NCBI GenBank assembly: GCA_007644065.1
Contig: VJWN01000033.1
Coordinates: 186,001 to 250,000, forward strand
Direction of reading: 5' to 3'
DNA length: 64,000 bases
Origin: Margaritispora aquatica
Lineage: Eukaryota > Ascomycota > Leotiomycetes > Helotiales > Discinellaceae
The notes beneath the pieces were generated by a model, which saw only the letters and a list, made by a program, of their open reading frames with translations, was not told the origin of the DNA and ran no database searches. The translations under genes were made by a program, and so were the position numbers. Shown here piece after piece: positions 1 to 12,904 of this stretch. Positions within the stretch are counted from its first letter, which is position 1. Each line of letters opens with the position of its first letter.

Positions 1-3000
1 GCTGAACAGCGAAGTGACATATTGCAATGAATCTCCCTTTCGGATCGACTTGGCCTCGACCACCACATCCTTTATTACAGGATTTGGCACTTTTAGAATC
101 TCGCAGAACAGTCGCTTGTTGCTAGGGTAGATATGCTGTAGGCAATGGAACGATTTGAGATACATGGTTGATAGGTTGTCGGGCTCCTTCCATCTGCACT
201 CTTTCAGTGGTACCCATCGATGAGATTGGATTCTCGTCTCAGGGATGAAGATGAGTTTCTCTTTGTCGAAAAATTTACTACGTCAATTGTTAGCCGACCT
301 TATGCGATGTCAGCAAATCAACTCACATAATAGTCAAAGAGTCTTTCTCGTTTTGACATCGATGCTGGATACTACTGAGTAGACTGTCCACTCTATCGAT
401 ATCATTCCCATTAGATGTCTGCAAGCTCTTTAACGCACGAAGATAGAACGAGATGTCCATTTTGATTGAGACGCCAAATATCTCCAGAAATGCCCATTGG
501 CAGTTACCAGGGTCCGTTATCTCAAGAAATGGCACGTCGTCCCGACCAGCAGCCATCAACTCCTTGGTTGGAAGATAAGTGGCATCCAGTCGATGTCTCT
601 TCCCGTCTTTGCACGTAACAAGCATAGCACCCAATTTCTGTCTTAGTCGAGAAATGGATTGTTCATTGGCAGCTAAGAAATCATCGCTCGATTTACCGTC
701 GTCTTTCAGGATAGTAGACTCGTCGATATACATTCGATATTCGAACCAATTCTCCCTCAGCAGCAACAAAACCTCAGAAGAGGGGAAGTTCTTGATGATA
801 TATTCGAAATCCTCCGACATCTCAAAGCCTGCCGTTGCTTGAGGTTGAACCAATCGAGGCATGGTGGCAACCTCCATCCTCTTTTCCAACCACTGCATCC
901 ACGCTTCCCCACGATTATCAGGAGCAGCAAGATGCGCCTTGTCTATGAAGGGGAACTTCTTACGGCTCGCATTGAAGAAATAGGTAGCAGACAGCCGGTT
1001 CTTTGAATCCTGATATAACTGACATCCTTGGAACTTCTGGCCATTTTCAGCAGTAAACCAAAACTTTTGGCTCTCGGGATTCTTCCAGCCCGCAGCGTAA
1101 AGAAATCTGATCTGTGACACGAGCGCAGACGTGGGCACGTTCCTCAAGTTCCCAGCGGAATGCAAATCTTGAATGTGCTTGACTACTGGACCTTGCTCCA
1201 ACTCGCCTACGCCAAGCATCTGGAACAGCTTCCTCCTATTGGGATCAGTAGCTGCCTTGCGATTCACGACCGCTAGTTGCAGTCCTTCTGGGAGCTCAAA
1301 CTCTGCCGTTTTCCCTGGGAACAATATCTGTCGACCTTCCGCGCTGACCCATTTATTATCTTCTAATGGGATGAGTGCGAGGTTTGCTAGTTCGGCTGTG
1401 AGCTGCTGCAGCGTGAAAAGAACCCAAGCTAACCGAGAGTGCCATGCGTCCGATTTTGAACGAAATTCTGCTTTCAAGGAGATCATGAACCACGAAAGGT
1501 GCGAAAAGAAATCGGCATCCCTCATTTCAGAAACCCGCAAGAACCTCAAATACTCGAAATCAGTATCTTTGTAGCTACTTGAAAGGTAGCGCGAGGCTGA
1601 CCCCGCGCTGATTGTCAATGGTGCTCCATTGAAGCAATACCTATCTGGAACTTGCAGGAGTGACCCTGGCAAGGACTTACCTCCGGACTGAGAATAGAGT
1701 ATGTCTTTGGTAGAAAGGTACGCCTGTAACTCGCGGTGGAAGGGCTTGAGGAAACTCTGAGGCGGCTCTCGAACAGGCAAGTATCGGGGCCAAAGGTATC
1801 GAAGCTCTGTCTTGTTAAAATCTGCCGCTGCGTTCGCAAATGCTCTGGGTAATGCCCTTCGGATCGCATGGTTCCATTCGCATGAGTTATCTATGTCCTC
1901 TCGACTAGCGATGAGAAGGAAGTCTGCTTGAATGAGAAACTGTGCGTGTTAGCGAGCCTGGAACAAACTTGCGCCTAGAAAACTTTTACCTCGAAGCCAT
2001 AGTCACGGATGGGCAGGAAAGCATAGGCTTGTTGAGGTTTCCGGATTGGCTCTCTTTTACCATCGATAGGAAAGCCAAGGATAATTTCAGAAGAATTCAC
2101 ACCAGGTCTCTTCGGTTCAGGCGGCATGCTAGTCACTTCATGGCTTTTGACAATGAAGTCTGTGATTCTGCCATCTTCGTTTAAGCGAATCAATTCCTTC
2201 CCAACTTCGGTTCGAGAGAATGTTCGCTTCCAAGTCTTGGACATCGGTTCGTGGATCGTAACCTTGATCTTTTGAAGACGACGCAAGAAGATCAGAAGTC
2301 TCGAGTCCAGAGAGCGCAATTCGTTAATGAGAGCTTTCTTGTTACAGGTGGGAGAAAGCTGGAGATATAGCGAGGTGAATCCTGGTTCGACGGGACCTGG
2401 GAAATCATCCCAGATAGGCGCGATCATACCTAAGACGACGTGTCAGTGTGCTATTTTCCCCACTTGCGCAATTGGCATTCAGGCCCATCACTAACCCAGC
2501 TGCTTCCTCTTATCGAACTTGAAAGAGTAAAAGCCCGACTTAATCCACACCACATCAGCAGCCTTGAACACAGACTTAAACCCGATGCCTTTCTCACCCA
2601 CATATCCCTTCTGTCCACCTTCACAGCCCTTCTTCGTGCTCTGGCCCACTCTACACACAGCCTCAACATTCTTGGGCGAGAAGCCGACTTCATTGCAGTC
2701 GATGCGCAGAGCGTTGTTGGTGTACGTGAAGTGCACACTTCGCTCCACGGAGGGGAGGTACGTGTTGTCGTCGGCATTCTGGATGAGTTCGAGCAGGAAG
2801 TGTGTGGAGCTTTGGTAGAGCTGCTCTGAGAGTCTGGGGCTGTTAGATGAATGGGCTTGGAGAGGAGAGGGGAAGATAGGATGAGGAAATACGTGGTTAG
2901 TGCAGTTTCGAGATCAGTGACGTTGGGTCCTGTCAGGCCATTTTCGACGAGTCCTTTGTCGTGTCTGATTTTGGCAATGTGCGCTTTCGCATCCGCGACC

Positions 3001-3020
3001 GATGTGCATTTGACGTTCAT
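1..3020 (-). CDS. Sacsin/NOV-like HSP90-type ATPase domain protein (3' part outside window)
   Basis: Five exons are visible: 2893-3020, 2496-2839, 1990-2429, 327-1939 and 1-277, the last running off the left edge. The introns are 53, 66, 50 and 49 bp, and every junction keeps frame, giving at least 934 residues with no stop. The N-terminus carries a GHKL (HSP90/histidine-kinase type) ATP-binding fold: the N-box reads LLELIQNADDNTY, the G1 box DCNEVGF and the G2 box GEKGIGFKSVFK. This is the arrangement found in sacsin and plant NO VEIN proteins and in large fungal proteins of unknown role. I chose ATG 3020 because the reading frame further upstream opens only with TTG. The middle part shows no domain I can name. 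ATP binding is inferred from motifs; the cellular role is unknown. The exact intron ends are my reconstruction. Confidence 0.8.
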
Positions 3021-3456
3021 GGTGTTCCCTACTCTCAATCGTAGCAGGACGGAATATCGAGATATTATTTTGAAGATGTGGGAAGTGCTCTACTCAAGTA
3101 GGCATCATTAGTCACTAAAGGCTATCACGTCACAGAGCAATGATTGAGACCGGTGTGGGTGACGGCTATCATAGTATGTACTAATTCGTAAGTCTAGGCC
3201 GCATTGAGGTCTTAAAAACCTGTTAGTATGAACTTGGAGGGGTTCGCTCTGCTCTATGCGGGGTTGTAGGGCAGTAGGGCTGCATAGTTTGGCACTCTAG
3301 GACGCTACCCGGATGTGTTGCCGAAGAGGATAATGTCAAGGGAAAAGGGTGATATTCATGGAGGTCACCTACTTATGATTCAAGTCATCCATCGATTATG
3401 CTCCAAATCGCTCATTGAACACTTTGAACTTATGAGTGAGTGGAACTCATTCAGAA
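3021..3456. other. Intergenic region, 436 bp
   Basis: This lies between the 5' end of the ATPase gene (-) and the 3' end of the carboxypeptidase gene (-), so it should hold the ATPase promoter and the carboxypeptidase terminator. I see no convincing gene or repeat in it. Confidence 0.5.
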
Positions 3457-5274
3457 TCATGGACAATCAATCCCGGTCCTACTCTTCCCATTAACCCAGC
3501 ACTCCACGACGAAAGCCACGCTCTCTGGAGCATCACCCGGCGACGTATGGCCTGCATTATCCACCGTAACAAAAGTAAGCTTCCCCGCTCTCTTGATCTG
3601 TCCACCCTTCTCCAGCTTCCCTGCCGCCGCTGCTGTCGTCGTCTCTGAAGTCAGCCAGAACCAGTCTCTGAATTTCCGAAGTCGGAATTGAGCTTGTTGC
3701 GACCAGGGCAGCGCGTCGTAGACTCGGATTTGCCCTTCTGTGTTTCTGCGCGAAAGTTAGATAGAGTTGAGAGGATAAGTTGAAGAGTCTGTATGGAGAC
3801 TGAAACTCACACAATAATGTCATTGTTCCCATTCAACACCAAGACCTCGATACTCGTCTCATCGAGGATATAACTCGTCTCCCTCGTCGTAGGTCGATAC
3901 ACATCACCACTCGCCTCGAACCTATCATTACAATCATAATTTAAACCAGTGAAATTCCGCTCCATCCCACTCATTCCCAACGCCTCTGTCACCCGCGGTA
4001 GATTCAAGTACTGTGTGTACGGCCCATCAGCAAACCCTTCGCAAATCGGCGGGTTATCGCCGCACTTCTTGCGGTCATCGTATGGATCTCGCCCGCCAGC
4101 CACAATGTCGCTCTGGAACCACCGTCCTACTGTCGCCGTGCAGAAGATATCGGCGTACGTGCAAATGTTGAGGTCGTACGTCTCGAGACACGAGCGACCG
4201 AGCCTTTCGCACGCAGGGGTGTCAAGTTCCATGGCTCCGCAGGCCGTTTCGTTGAAGCCTCCTGGCTGAAGCGCGCCGTGCGCATCGCGAGAACAGAAAT
4301 GGTCGTATACTCCACCCACCGTGGAGATAATGCCGTCGATCACGGCGTCGACGAGGATGATAGATTTTATGGCCACAGATGAGGGAAGCGAAGCGTGGGC
4401 TTGCATGCTTTGGCGAGCGTGCATGTACTGCACATAGTAGGGGACGTACTTCCCGCCGAAAGACTCACCTGCGATGTGTAATGGGAGATGAGCGAGGTGG
4501 GGGAGAATCTCGGTGAAAATCGTTACGAGGAGTTTCTCGAAATCGATACCTGCTTCTTGGAGGGTCCCTGGGCCGCCTGTGGAGCCATTGTTGACGCTTG
4601 AGAAACCGACGCCGGCGGGTTGGCTGAATAGATGATATCGTCAGCGAGGCCTTGTTTTGGTGCAGTGCGGTGAAAGGGTGGGCTTACTCTATGAATATCA
4701 TGTTGGCGAAGTTGCTCCAGCTGTGTGGGTTGTATTTTGTGGTAGTGGGATCATCCTCTGGGACTAGACAAGGTCCTATTTCTGTGAAGAGGCCGATCAT
4801 GGAGGGACCTCCTGGACCACTGATATCTCATCAGATTAGTATTTCGAAAATAACGAAGAGAGCAGGGGGTATCTCATACTGACCCATTCAACCAAATGAT
4901 TACCGGATCCTCGCTTGGCTCACGTCGACTCTCAAAGAACCCTACACAGACAAACCGTCAGACTATACTAGCAAACAAAATCCCCACGTCTTCGAAGACT
5001 CACAAAAAAATAGCTTCTTCTCCGCCGAGACATCAACCAGGCCTGTCCACTGCCTCACTCCTGCATCGCATATCGAGTCATCTTGTTCTCTCAACGTCCA
5101 CCCTAATTGCTCATCATGGCTCGTTGATGATAAGAAAGAGGTCTCAGGGCGCTGAAAGTTGACTTGGTATTTACTCCCAGCTGTTGCATGGTTTCGAGGA
5201 TGAAGATAGCTTTGAACTGGAGCAATAAGGATTGCGGTGAGGATAGCCGAGAAGGAACTGTGAAGTAATTGCAT
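3457..5274 (-). CDS. Secreted serine carboxypeptidase, peptidase family S10
   Basis: Five exons (5004-5274, 4884-4941, 4819-4688, 3811-4623, 3457-3745) give 520 residues, a usual length for the family. Family S10 enzymes remove C-terminal residues at acidic pH in vacuoles or outside the cell. The first 22 or so residues form a hydrophobic signal peptide ending near APVQSYL. Family landmarks are present: WLNGGPGG for the oxyanion region, IDQPAGVGFS, and the nucleophile serine in GESFGGKY near residue 207. The acidic residue lies in NGNNDIIV near residue 422, and the histidine in AGHTSPGD near residue 490. Many cysteines and N-glycosylation sites fit secretion. The introns are 62-65 bp; one donor is GTCAGT rather than GTAAGT. 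Vacuolar versus extracellular location cannot be decided from sequence. Confidence 0.92.
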
Positions 5275-5656
5275 TATGCTTGTCTGATAAGTCAGTTAAG
5301 CCAACTCAAAAGCCACAAAGGAGAGACAAACATATATCCAGCAAGCAAGCTCTCGCTTCCAAGATTATGGAGCAACAACACACCGGTATGACACAAACAT
5401 GTTTGTAGTCTCCTTACCCCACTCTTGTCCACGTATATCAGTATAACCACCTTCTCCATGCAGCTAAAGCTGAAACTTAATGTATCTGCGATGTTTTCAG
5501 GCAACAGCCATGTGGATGGTTAGCTACATGAACTTTATGCAAGGTAGTCTGACCTTCCTAAAGGCTATGTTTGTTGCTACATCAGAGCTGACCTGAAGGC
5601 TAATGAATATCACGTGACAATGTGGGTTATTTACACCACCCTTCTCTTGCTCATCT
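5275..5656. other. Intergenic region, 382 bp
   Basis: This is the upstream region of the carboxypeptidase gene (-) and the region beyond the truncated end of the amidohydrolase remnant. Only short chance reading frames are present, and no promoter element is clear. Confidence 0.4.
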
Positions 5657-6808
5657 CTACAGAGACTTGGGCCAGCACCCATCAACTCTCCCTGTCTGGC
5701 CCCCCTCAAAATTGAATGCAACACTCACTCTAAATTCCAAAGGATCACCTTTCCAAACTTCTAGAACATGGTGAAAAGTTTGAATCGTGAAGCCAAACTC
5801 TTCACTGTGCCGAAGCATAACCTCGAAATCTTCCATCTCATAAGCTGCGAAGTATTATCGTCTCATCTCCTCTCTAATCTCAAAAGACTCACAATGGATG
5901 TTGAGTCCAAGTTTCCCTCTCAAAAGTGCGATGGCGCTGTCCAGGTCCAGCGGCTGGGGCAGCCTATCATTCTTGCCCATGAACTCTGCGACGTGTTTTA
6001 CACCCCCTTCTCGAGCAGCACTAGCAGCCATACACCAATCATCCTGCCCTTTCTTGACATCTCGTACTTTTTCGAAATGTTGTCTCAACATCCACGCATT
6101 TCCCATTCTTGTATAGCCGTAGACATCTCTTGGATTCTCGCCAGCTGCCATCTTCATATACCTTCCCCTCTTAGATTGAAGTACACCATCCTCTAACAAA
6201 GAGTCTTCAATAAAATCCTCTTCATTTTTTCCACTCTTGCGTATGTTTTTGACGAGAAATGCTTCACCTCCAATGATGTTTGCCGGGCCTGGAAGCACGA
6301 GAGAAGAAGTGACACCCTGAAAGGCAATGATTCTTGTGGCTAGATCGGAAGGCTTCATAGATTCAAGAGATCGCACATATGGCGTCAATGATCCAAATAA
6401 AGGATGGATTTCGTTTCCATCATCACCTGGTGTAAGGTTGAGCCATGAATCCACAAGGTGATGGGAATGCATGTCCACCAGGCCAGAAGTGACATATTTG
6501 CCTTCCAAATCCCAAACTTCAAAATTCTCAGCCGGCACGATATTTGTAGTTGGTGTCACAGCTTTGACAATGCCATCGCTAAACAAGATATCATCGGAGT
6601 GACCGAGAATAGTCGTTCCATCAAACAATATAGCATTCCTGAGAAGAATGGACTTTATCTATCCAGTATATGGATTCCATCACGGATTTGATCGTGCCGC
6701 AGAAGTTGGGACTTCGTATTGTATTGGTGCTTCTTGAAGCTTTGCACATTTCATGAGATCTGTATCCAGGCGCTGTAGTTGCCACTGAGCGAGCTTCTTA
6801 GAACCTTA
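5657..6808 (-). pseudogene. Amidohydrolase remnant (imidazolonepropionase-like metal-dependent hydrolase)
   Basis: Reading the minus strand gives an amidohydrolase N-terminal half: ILLRNAILFDGT, then GLVDMHSHHL with the HxH-type metal ligands, then GGEAFLVKN and NIHSYEMEDFEVMLRH across a 48-bp intron (5845-5892). The frame is open from 6658 down to a stop at 5657-5659. Upstream, recognisable sequence in the same frame (NP-WNPYTG) is cut by TAG at 6659-6661 and TGA at 6680-6682. A further TAA lies at 6806-6808, after which the expected N-terminus is not in frame. The C-terminal half of the barrel is missing. I therefore call it broken. An alternative is a shortened active gene with an unseen splice pattern. 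The family call rests on motif recognition, not a search. Confidence 0.62.
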
Positions 6809-7843
6809 CTCTGATCCAAACCAAAGAAACATCGAGGCAGGATGAACGATTGCACCAGTAGAGTGAGTATGACTGCAGGAATGATTGAAAGAAAGACGTG
6901 ATATTTTCTGACAAAGAGATATTAATTTGCCAAAAAAGTTCTTCCTTCGCTCGTCTCTTTAAGCATATTCTCTAATATAACGATAGCAAGTTCTCAGGCC
7001 GGTAAAACATTCTCATGAATAATGAAAAAGAATGAAGAATTGTGAGATTGAGTAGTACTCCAACGGAAAGAGTATTCTTTTATATAACTATGAACAACAA
7101 TTATTGATACTGTTGCCTAGTAGTGTTGACTTAAAGACGGAAAGTTGAAGCAGTATTGTGGATAAGAAAGAAATTGAGTTGAACTAAGAACATAGACATA
7201 CTAAGCCTAAGATACAAAAAGTGGGCGAATCTAACACCTGCCTGATTCGTCCATGAAGCGACCTCGGCTCAGCTTGAGTAAGAACCCCTGCCAAGACTCA
7301 ACCCACCAAGCCAGTTTGGCGACGGAGACATGCAAACACTTTGAAGCGTATCTATCTGATGAGAGATCAAAAGCCTATTAAGACATCAGATATACCATAT
7401 GGATTTTTGGAATACAGGTGCAGAATATTGTTGGCAATGCGCAAGGTAGGTAAGAGTATTGCAAACAACAGGTAAAAAAACAGGTCTTGGAATTGTAGCT
7501 TCGTCTAGGAGGCTGTAGACATAGTCCAATTCTTAGTGAAATGTGAAAAAGGCTGCAATGTCATCTGTTTTTCGTTGATCATGAGACGTTGTTCTCATTT
7601 ATAGATATAAAGTTTCAAGTTGTACACAAAATCCTAGCACAAATTTGACGTTAAGGAAATCTAGCATAGATCTAGATAAGCAACTGTCTATGAAACCTTG
7701 CCCAACCTCTAAACCCTGTCTATCGAAACTAGTGGAGTCCTCACAAAGGAAGAGGCTCGAATGCAACAAATCTCTGTACAAATCAGAACATCGAAAATCG
7801 CTGTGAAGGGCATCACAAGACTTAAAAAGTACCGAAGCATGAC
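6809..7843. other. Intergenic region, 1035 bp
   Basis: This stretch is AT-rich with only short frames on both strands. It lies upstream of the amidohydrolase remnant and downstream of the GNAT gene. I see no gene, tRNA or clear repeat. Confidence 0.4.
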
Positions 7844-8560
7844 TCAAGCATCCGGCATCCTCAACATCCAAGCACGACTGTAGATGTCATCACCTCCATA
7901 ATTACCCAAATCAACATTACATCTCTCCACAACCTTCCAACCACTCTTCTCATACACTGGCACTGCCTGAGGGGTGCTCACTAGCCAGATCTTAGCTTTC
8001 GTCTCCTCTGACTTCTTGATGCCCCATTCAAGCAGAGAAGTCCCAATGCCCCTTCGATGGTAGTCTGGGTGAACGAAGAAGAATGATAACACTGTTGAAT
8101 GTCAATTACTGTCGTGTCTTTGTCCACAAACATGATTTACAAAGGTGGGGGCCATACGCATATCTTCAGACGGCTCCAAATCTCTATCAACAGCTTCTTG
8201 CGGTCCCCTCCCCTTTTCATTCCAAAGCTCCATATTCATGCCAGGTATATCAGGAAGACCTCCCCCACCCTTCCCCTTTGATGCCTGGCCTCTCTTGGGT
8301 GCTTTCACATCAGGCAGCGTCCATGTTGCGAATCCCACAACTTTATCTCCGTCGACAGCTTTGAATGTGCGGCGATGTTCGCGTTGTACGGGAGTAAAGA
8401 GACCTTTGACAGCCACCATCTCGTGCATCCCTTCGGCCACTTGCTTCGTCCAGATAAGGGGACATGCTGCATCAAGAGCTGAGAATGCGGCTGTCATGAT
8501 GGATGCGAGGGTTGGTGCATCTTCTTCTGCTGCAGGCAGGATAGTGACCTTCGGCGACAT
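7844..8560 (-). CDS. GNAT family N-acetyltransferase
   Basis: Two exons (8158-8560 and 7844-8091) with a 66-bp intron give 216 residues. The fold signature is acetyl-CoA motif A, VHPDYHRRGIGTSLLEWG (Arg-x-x-Gly-x-Gly), followed by a strand-helix end VPVYEKSGWKVVER typical of GNAT motif B. The N-terminal half carries an AFxxLDxxxPLIW-like stretch as in fungal small-molecule acetyltransferases. The substrate is unknown. I chose ATG 8560 (MSPKVTILPA) because the family-like sequence starts there; an in-frame ATG at 8611 would add 17 residues. A Gly/Lys-rich loop sits just before the intron. Confidence 0.85.
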
Positions 8561-11500
8561 TTTCGATAACTTCCAGTGACAATATTTGGCGGTTAATGTT
8601 GTGATTCCCATGGCAAGGCTGGGTCTTGTAGTTGATTTCACGATGTCGGAAGCTTACTTCCGAAGACCTCGATAGGTCTCTTTGTTCGTGTCTAAATACC
8701 TTCACTGTGAACAGAGTATATCATTAAGATGACGTCGTTGAGCTTTAGGAAAACATCGTTCAAGAACTCCTCCATAAATCCGTACCCAGGGTATATGTCC
8801 ACATCTTTATAGAATTTAGTGAGTCACATATCCCGAAGAGGAAGGTGAATAGTGAAACGAATCAGGCCATAAACACCCAGCACGTTGCTGTGATAGCGAG
8901 TTGTGGATGTACATCTTTACCAGACACTTAGTCATTGTTGAACACGAGCTTAAAGGTGGTGTAAGAAACTAACGCCTAGAGATATAAGGTGAGCGAAGGT
9001 GTGTCCACCATTATGAGATTTAAACAGACTGATAGATCATGCTTTGCTCGGTGAGTAGCTGTGAGGCCGAACTCTATTCGAGAGGTTGCTTAGTCGTCGC
9101 TCCGTCCTAATTTGGTGTTCTAAATTCTTTTTTAGCTTGCTAGCATTTCCTACTAAACTTTTCCCACAAAACTTCTCCACCCACTTCAACACATATCCAA
9201 CAACTTCCATCCCAACTACAGTTTTCCTATATTTCAAGTATCACAGAAGCTCCATTACTTAGCTGTTACTAGCATTGTTCTCCGTACTTCAAGCTTTCAT
9301 GCCCCGCACGTCAGGGAGTGCTGATTGAAAATTCGATATCGTCTCGTTCCTTCAACACGTCTCTTCCATCCACAACTCGAACAACATTTCTCCTAGCACC
9401 GCAAATCCTGTCAGAAGTACAAGCCACTCCTGCTGGAGAGATCTGTACAAGACGGGTAATTTGTGACACATCTGTGTTGGTGGCTGCTTGAAACTGGCTT
9501 CGTGCGCTGGTACCCAGCACCCATCGACTGAAGACAAGCACCGGAAGGCAATGAATGGTACGGTTCAAACTCCCCGCAAAACTCTATGCAAAAGCTATAC
9601 TGACCCTCCAAGGGATATAACCTCTCCCCTGCGCCAAATTTAACTGTGAAAATGATTGTTGAGAAATACAGCAGTTACACGCTAGGAAATTCGTATACAC
9701 CATGTGCAATGCAGAAGGTGGCTTCTATTCGACTGTAAATGCTATTCAATATAGCAATACTATTGGGCCGAGTGTCAAAAGACATGCCTTTCTTTCTTGA
9801 CTTGGGTGTGGCAAAGAAAGGAAGATGTCGGACAAGTGCATGATCAGACAGGTATGAAATTATCATATTACCAATTGAAATTGAATTAATCCGACCAGCA
9901 GCGGTCTGGTGACAACTCGCAAGCAGAGGGAAACGCAGCCTTTCTTGCTCGAACCCTGACGAGGCAGCTCCTCGATTGTGACGTGTAAGTAAGATACATG
10001 CTCCTCAAGGACTATTGCTAATCTCATGTACAGTATCCACATGATACGGTATATCAAGTCGAAAGAACAAAGCGGAGCCTGGTAAGGACAAGGGCAGGAG
10101 GAAGTCCGGCTCTCGTAGGATATGATATCTGGCTGGGTGGAGTGAGTGACGAACACCGAACCCGGTAAGGGCAAGGGCAGGAGGACCGCCGCTATATTGA
10201 TGTTTATGAACTTGGGGATGAGGGTGTCACCACATTGCTGTGCACCACTCTGGCCTAAGAGTTGCTGCGCACATCACTCCATGCGTAACAAGCCGTTTAA
10301 CATTAATGACAGGCAGCCAGCTCCCAAATGATAGTTCTTGGGGTATTTCTGCACGGGCATCTAACACCTGTTGATCCTGATTTATCTATGATCGGATTGA
10401 AGAAGTCACGATTTCTTCTTCTGTACGATCCACCGATTTCGATGGAGTCGCAGGTTCTTCCGCTTTGGTGTCACCGCTCAATCCAAGTCGGGAATTAAGG
10501 GAAACAAAGGGAACAGATGATATCAACAGGTTTAAGAAGAATGCGAGATCTGACAACGGAGAGAGACGGCGTCGAAGGAGATGGAGGAAATAAAACAAAT
10601 CGACCTAAGGAACAAACAAAATCAATAAAATTTAGACATTGCACCTCTTCTCCATGAGAGCCCGAATCGAATAAGTTAAAGTTATCAGCATTGAGAAGAT
10701 GCTAAGATCATACTTAAAGGACATGCTGCAACGAACAAGAAAGCAAGCATCAAAGCTGAAACTCTATACAATAATGCGCTATCGAAATGGTGGATATCAG
10801 GACCCTTTTGAGATAGCAGACCTAGTCATATCTTCTCGCAAACAACTTTGACTCTGTGTTGTTATTTCTTAAAGTCGAGTGTAATGTTGGAGTTTTATTC
10901 AAAACGGAAAGCAACATCGACAGACAAGAACCAACACAAAGTGCAGAAAACGAAAGAGGGAGTTCAAAATGAAGTAGACATTGTTGGCAATCAATTTTTG
11001 AAATCTCACGATAGCGCATGGCGGTGCTTCCGGACCAACGCGATGCAAGGGTGCAACAGTACTCTGTGTGGGTTCTCTAGTCCCTATTTTACCGAGCCTC
11101 AAATATTCTTTGTATTTTGGTCATACTCAACACTCGAAGTCACAGCTGGCCGAGGCCGGGACACGGTCATTTTCGGCTCACAACTTTCCATTTACCATCG
11201 CTACCAAGCATGAATAGATGCTATCGGAGATTTTAATCGTCGAGAAGGTCTACGCAAACAGGACGTCGAAGTCGTTGAAGCGAGTCCATATATATGAGCT
11301 TTGTACGAGTAGTCTTCCTCTTAAGAATACTTCAAGGTGAGGCGAGATCATTGGCTAAGCATACAACGCCCACTCAAGGCAACTTTCCCTGGTCAAAAAG
11401 CCCGAATATCGCGATAGCAACCAATTCTGAAGTCGAAAACAAATCATTGCAGAGGAAAATATCAGCTGTTAACGCTTACTTCAGCTACCATGATGAACAT

Positions 11501-11833
11501 GGTATCATCCACTTGGCTCGGTTAAGTGTTGGCTGACTGGAATGGACATATTGAATGTGGGGAAGCGTTATCTTCATGCATGCTAGAAAAATGCGTCCTC
11601 GCGAAGTTACAAAGCAAATGCAAAAGCGCATAACGCAATCGTTTGTACATCAAAACTGGGTTTCCGTCAGCTACTCATCCGGAAGACTCTCTCTATCTTC
11701 AAGGACATTGCCATGCCTTGCCAGATGTATATTCCGAAACGCCAGTCCATACCGATGCAATATTCAGGTCAAACACAGGTTGACCAATGCAGCCGCTATT
11801 CATTAGCTAACCCTGACATGAAGACAAAAACGC
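8561..11833. other. Long intergenic region, 3.27 kb, no supported gene
   Basis: Reading frames on both strands are short (up to about 120 codons), have no recognisable domain and do not join through plausible introns. Two near-identical 22-bp copies of a GGTAAGG-AAGGGCAGGAGGA sequence lie 82 bp apart, at 10082 and 10164. The stretch may hold untranslated regions or non-coding RNA, but nothing in the sequence proves either. Confidence 0.4.
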
Positions 11834-12904
11834 TCAGAATAACATCCAGTAAAAGAGAAAAAGCATCAGCGAAACAGCAGCACCGATGGGTCCATACTGC
11901 TTCAGCAAAAGCTCCCAGTTAATGCGAACAGCGGCTTTCTTGTACTTCTTGCTGTCTTCCCTTAACCGACTGCTCACCTCGCCCATGCGCTCCAAATTGT
12001 CGCCGCGATAAAGTAGGTCCTCGATGTTCTTGGTCATGACCTTGGTAACATCTCTCAACTCATCATTGAGCTTGCCGAGGTTCTGTGTAGCACGGGTATC
12101 GGAGTATGTGCCCTTTGTGCGTGAGATGAAGGTATCGAACTCCATAAAGCCGTATGGGCGCATGGACGAAGACAAGACCTGCTGAATTGGATAGGTGGTG
12201 CTGAACTCGGTGGAGAGATCCGAAAGGTATGTAAATGCCAGTTTCCGTGGATATGAACGTTCGCTGATACACATGTAGACAATTTCTTGGGAAATGAGAT
12301 AGCTAGAGAGTGTTAGCACTTTCAAAATTCTCACGGCTGTTGCAGTGGTCAATGCAGGGGATTGCTCTCGGGCTTCTATGCTAGATCAAGCTAATGATTA
12401 TTGCATTTCCCAAAACCAGCCAAACTGCTGGCTTGATCTAAGCCAAAGGACAGTCAACGCAAAGTGACAAGACGTGCGCCTTCCTCTCGGGACAATTGAT
12501 CCTTCTACAAGGTTGTGAAATTTGCGCCAAGTCACTGCTTGCCGAACCAAGCAGACATAATGCTATGCAAAAAGCGAGTTCTCAATTGCGCAGCGAAACA
12601 TGGTTCATGGTACGTACTGAAGCGTGTATTGTGAAGACTCGATGCTGGCTTGGGGCTCAGAATTTCTGTTCAGTCGGCGGAGTACCATCTTGACCTGAGA
12701 CTTCATCTCATCGAGGGAAGATTCTGTCTTAAAGCTCCAATCAGCCATTGTCACCAGTCGAGGAACGCAGATCTCACCTGCTCATCATCGGTGGAGGCGC
12801 AAAGCATCAGACCTGCCAGTAACCTGTCAGTTCATGCTCCACACCAACAGTCCATATTGGCGCAACATACCATCGAGCCTGGCAATCTGAGTTGACTTGA
12901 TCAT
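11834..12904 (-). CDS. SEC22: Vesicle SNARE Sec22 (ER-Golgi transport)
   Basis: Four exons (12871-12904, 12778-12812, 12618-12727, 11834-12302) give 215 residues, the normal size of Sec22. It is an R-SNARE that drives fusion of COPII and COPI vesicles between ER and Golgi. An N-terminal longin domain covers residues 1-120 (MIKSTQIARLDGLMLCAS, then RSYPRKLAFTYLSDL). A coiled SNARE motif spans about 130-190 and contains DVTKVMTKNIEDLLYRGD with the central arginine. A C-terminal membrane anchor (PIGAAVSLMLFLFYWMLF) ends the protein. Introns 1 and 2 are 58 and 50 bp; intron 3 is 315 bp, unusually long for this window. Two small 5' exons (34 and 35 nt) are typical of the gene in filamentous fungi. 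It shares its upstream region with the divergent gene at 13503. Confidence 0.93.

Noticed and set aside
10848..11213. 121-codon plus-strand frame in the 3.3 kb gap
   Set aside because: No motif, poor codon pattern and no supporting splice sites.
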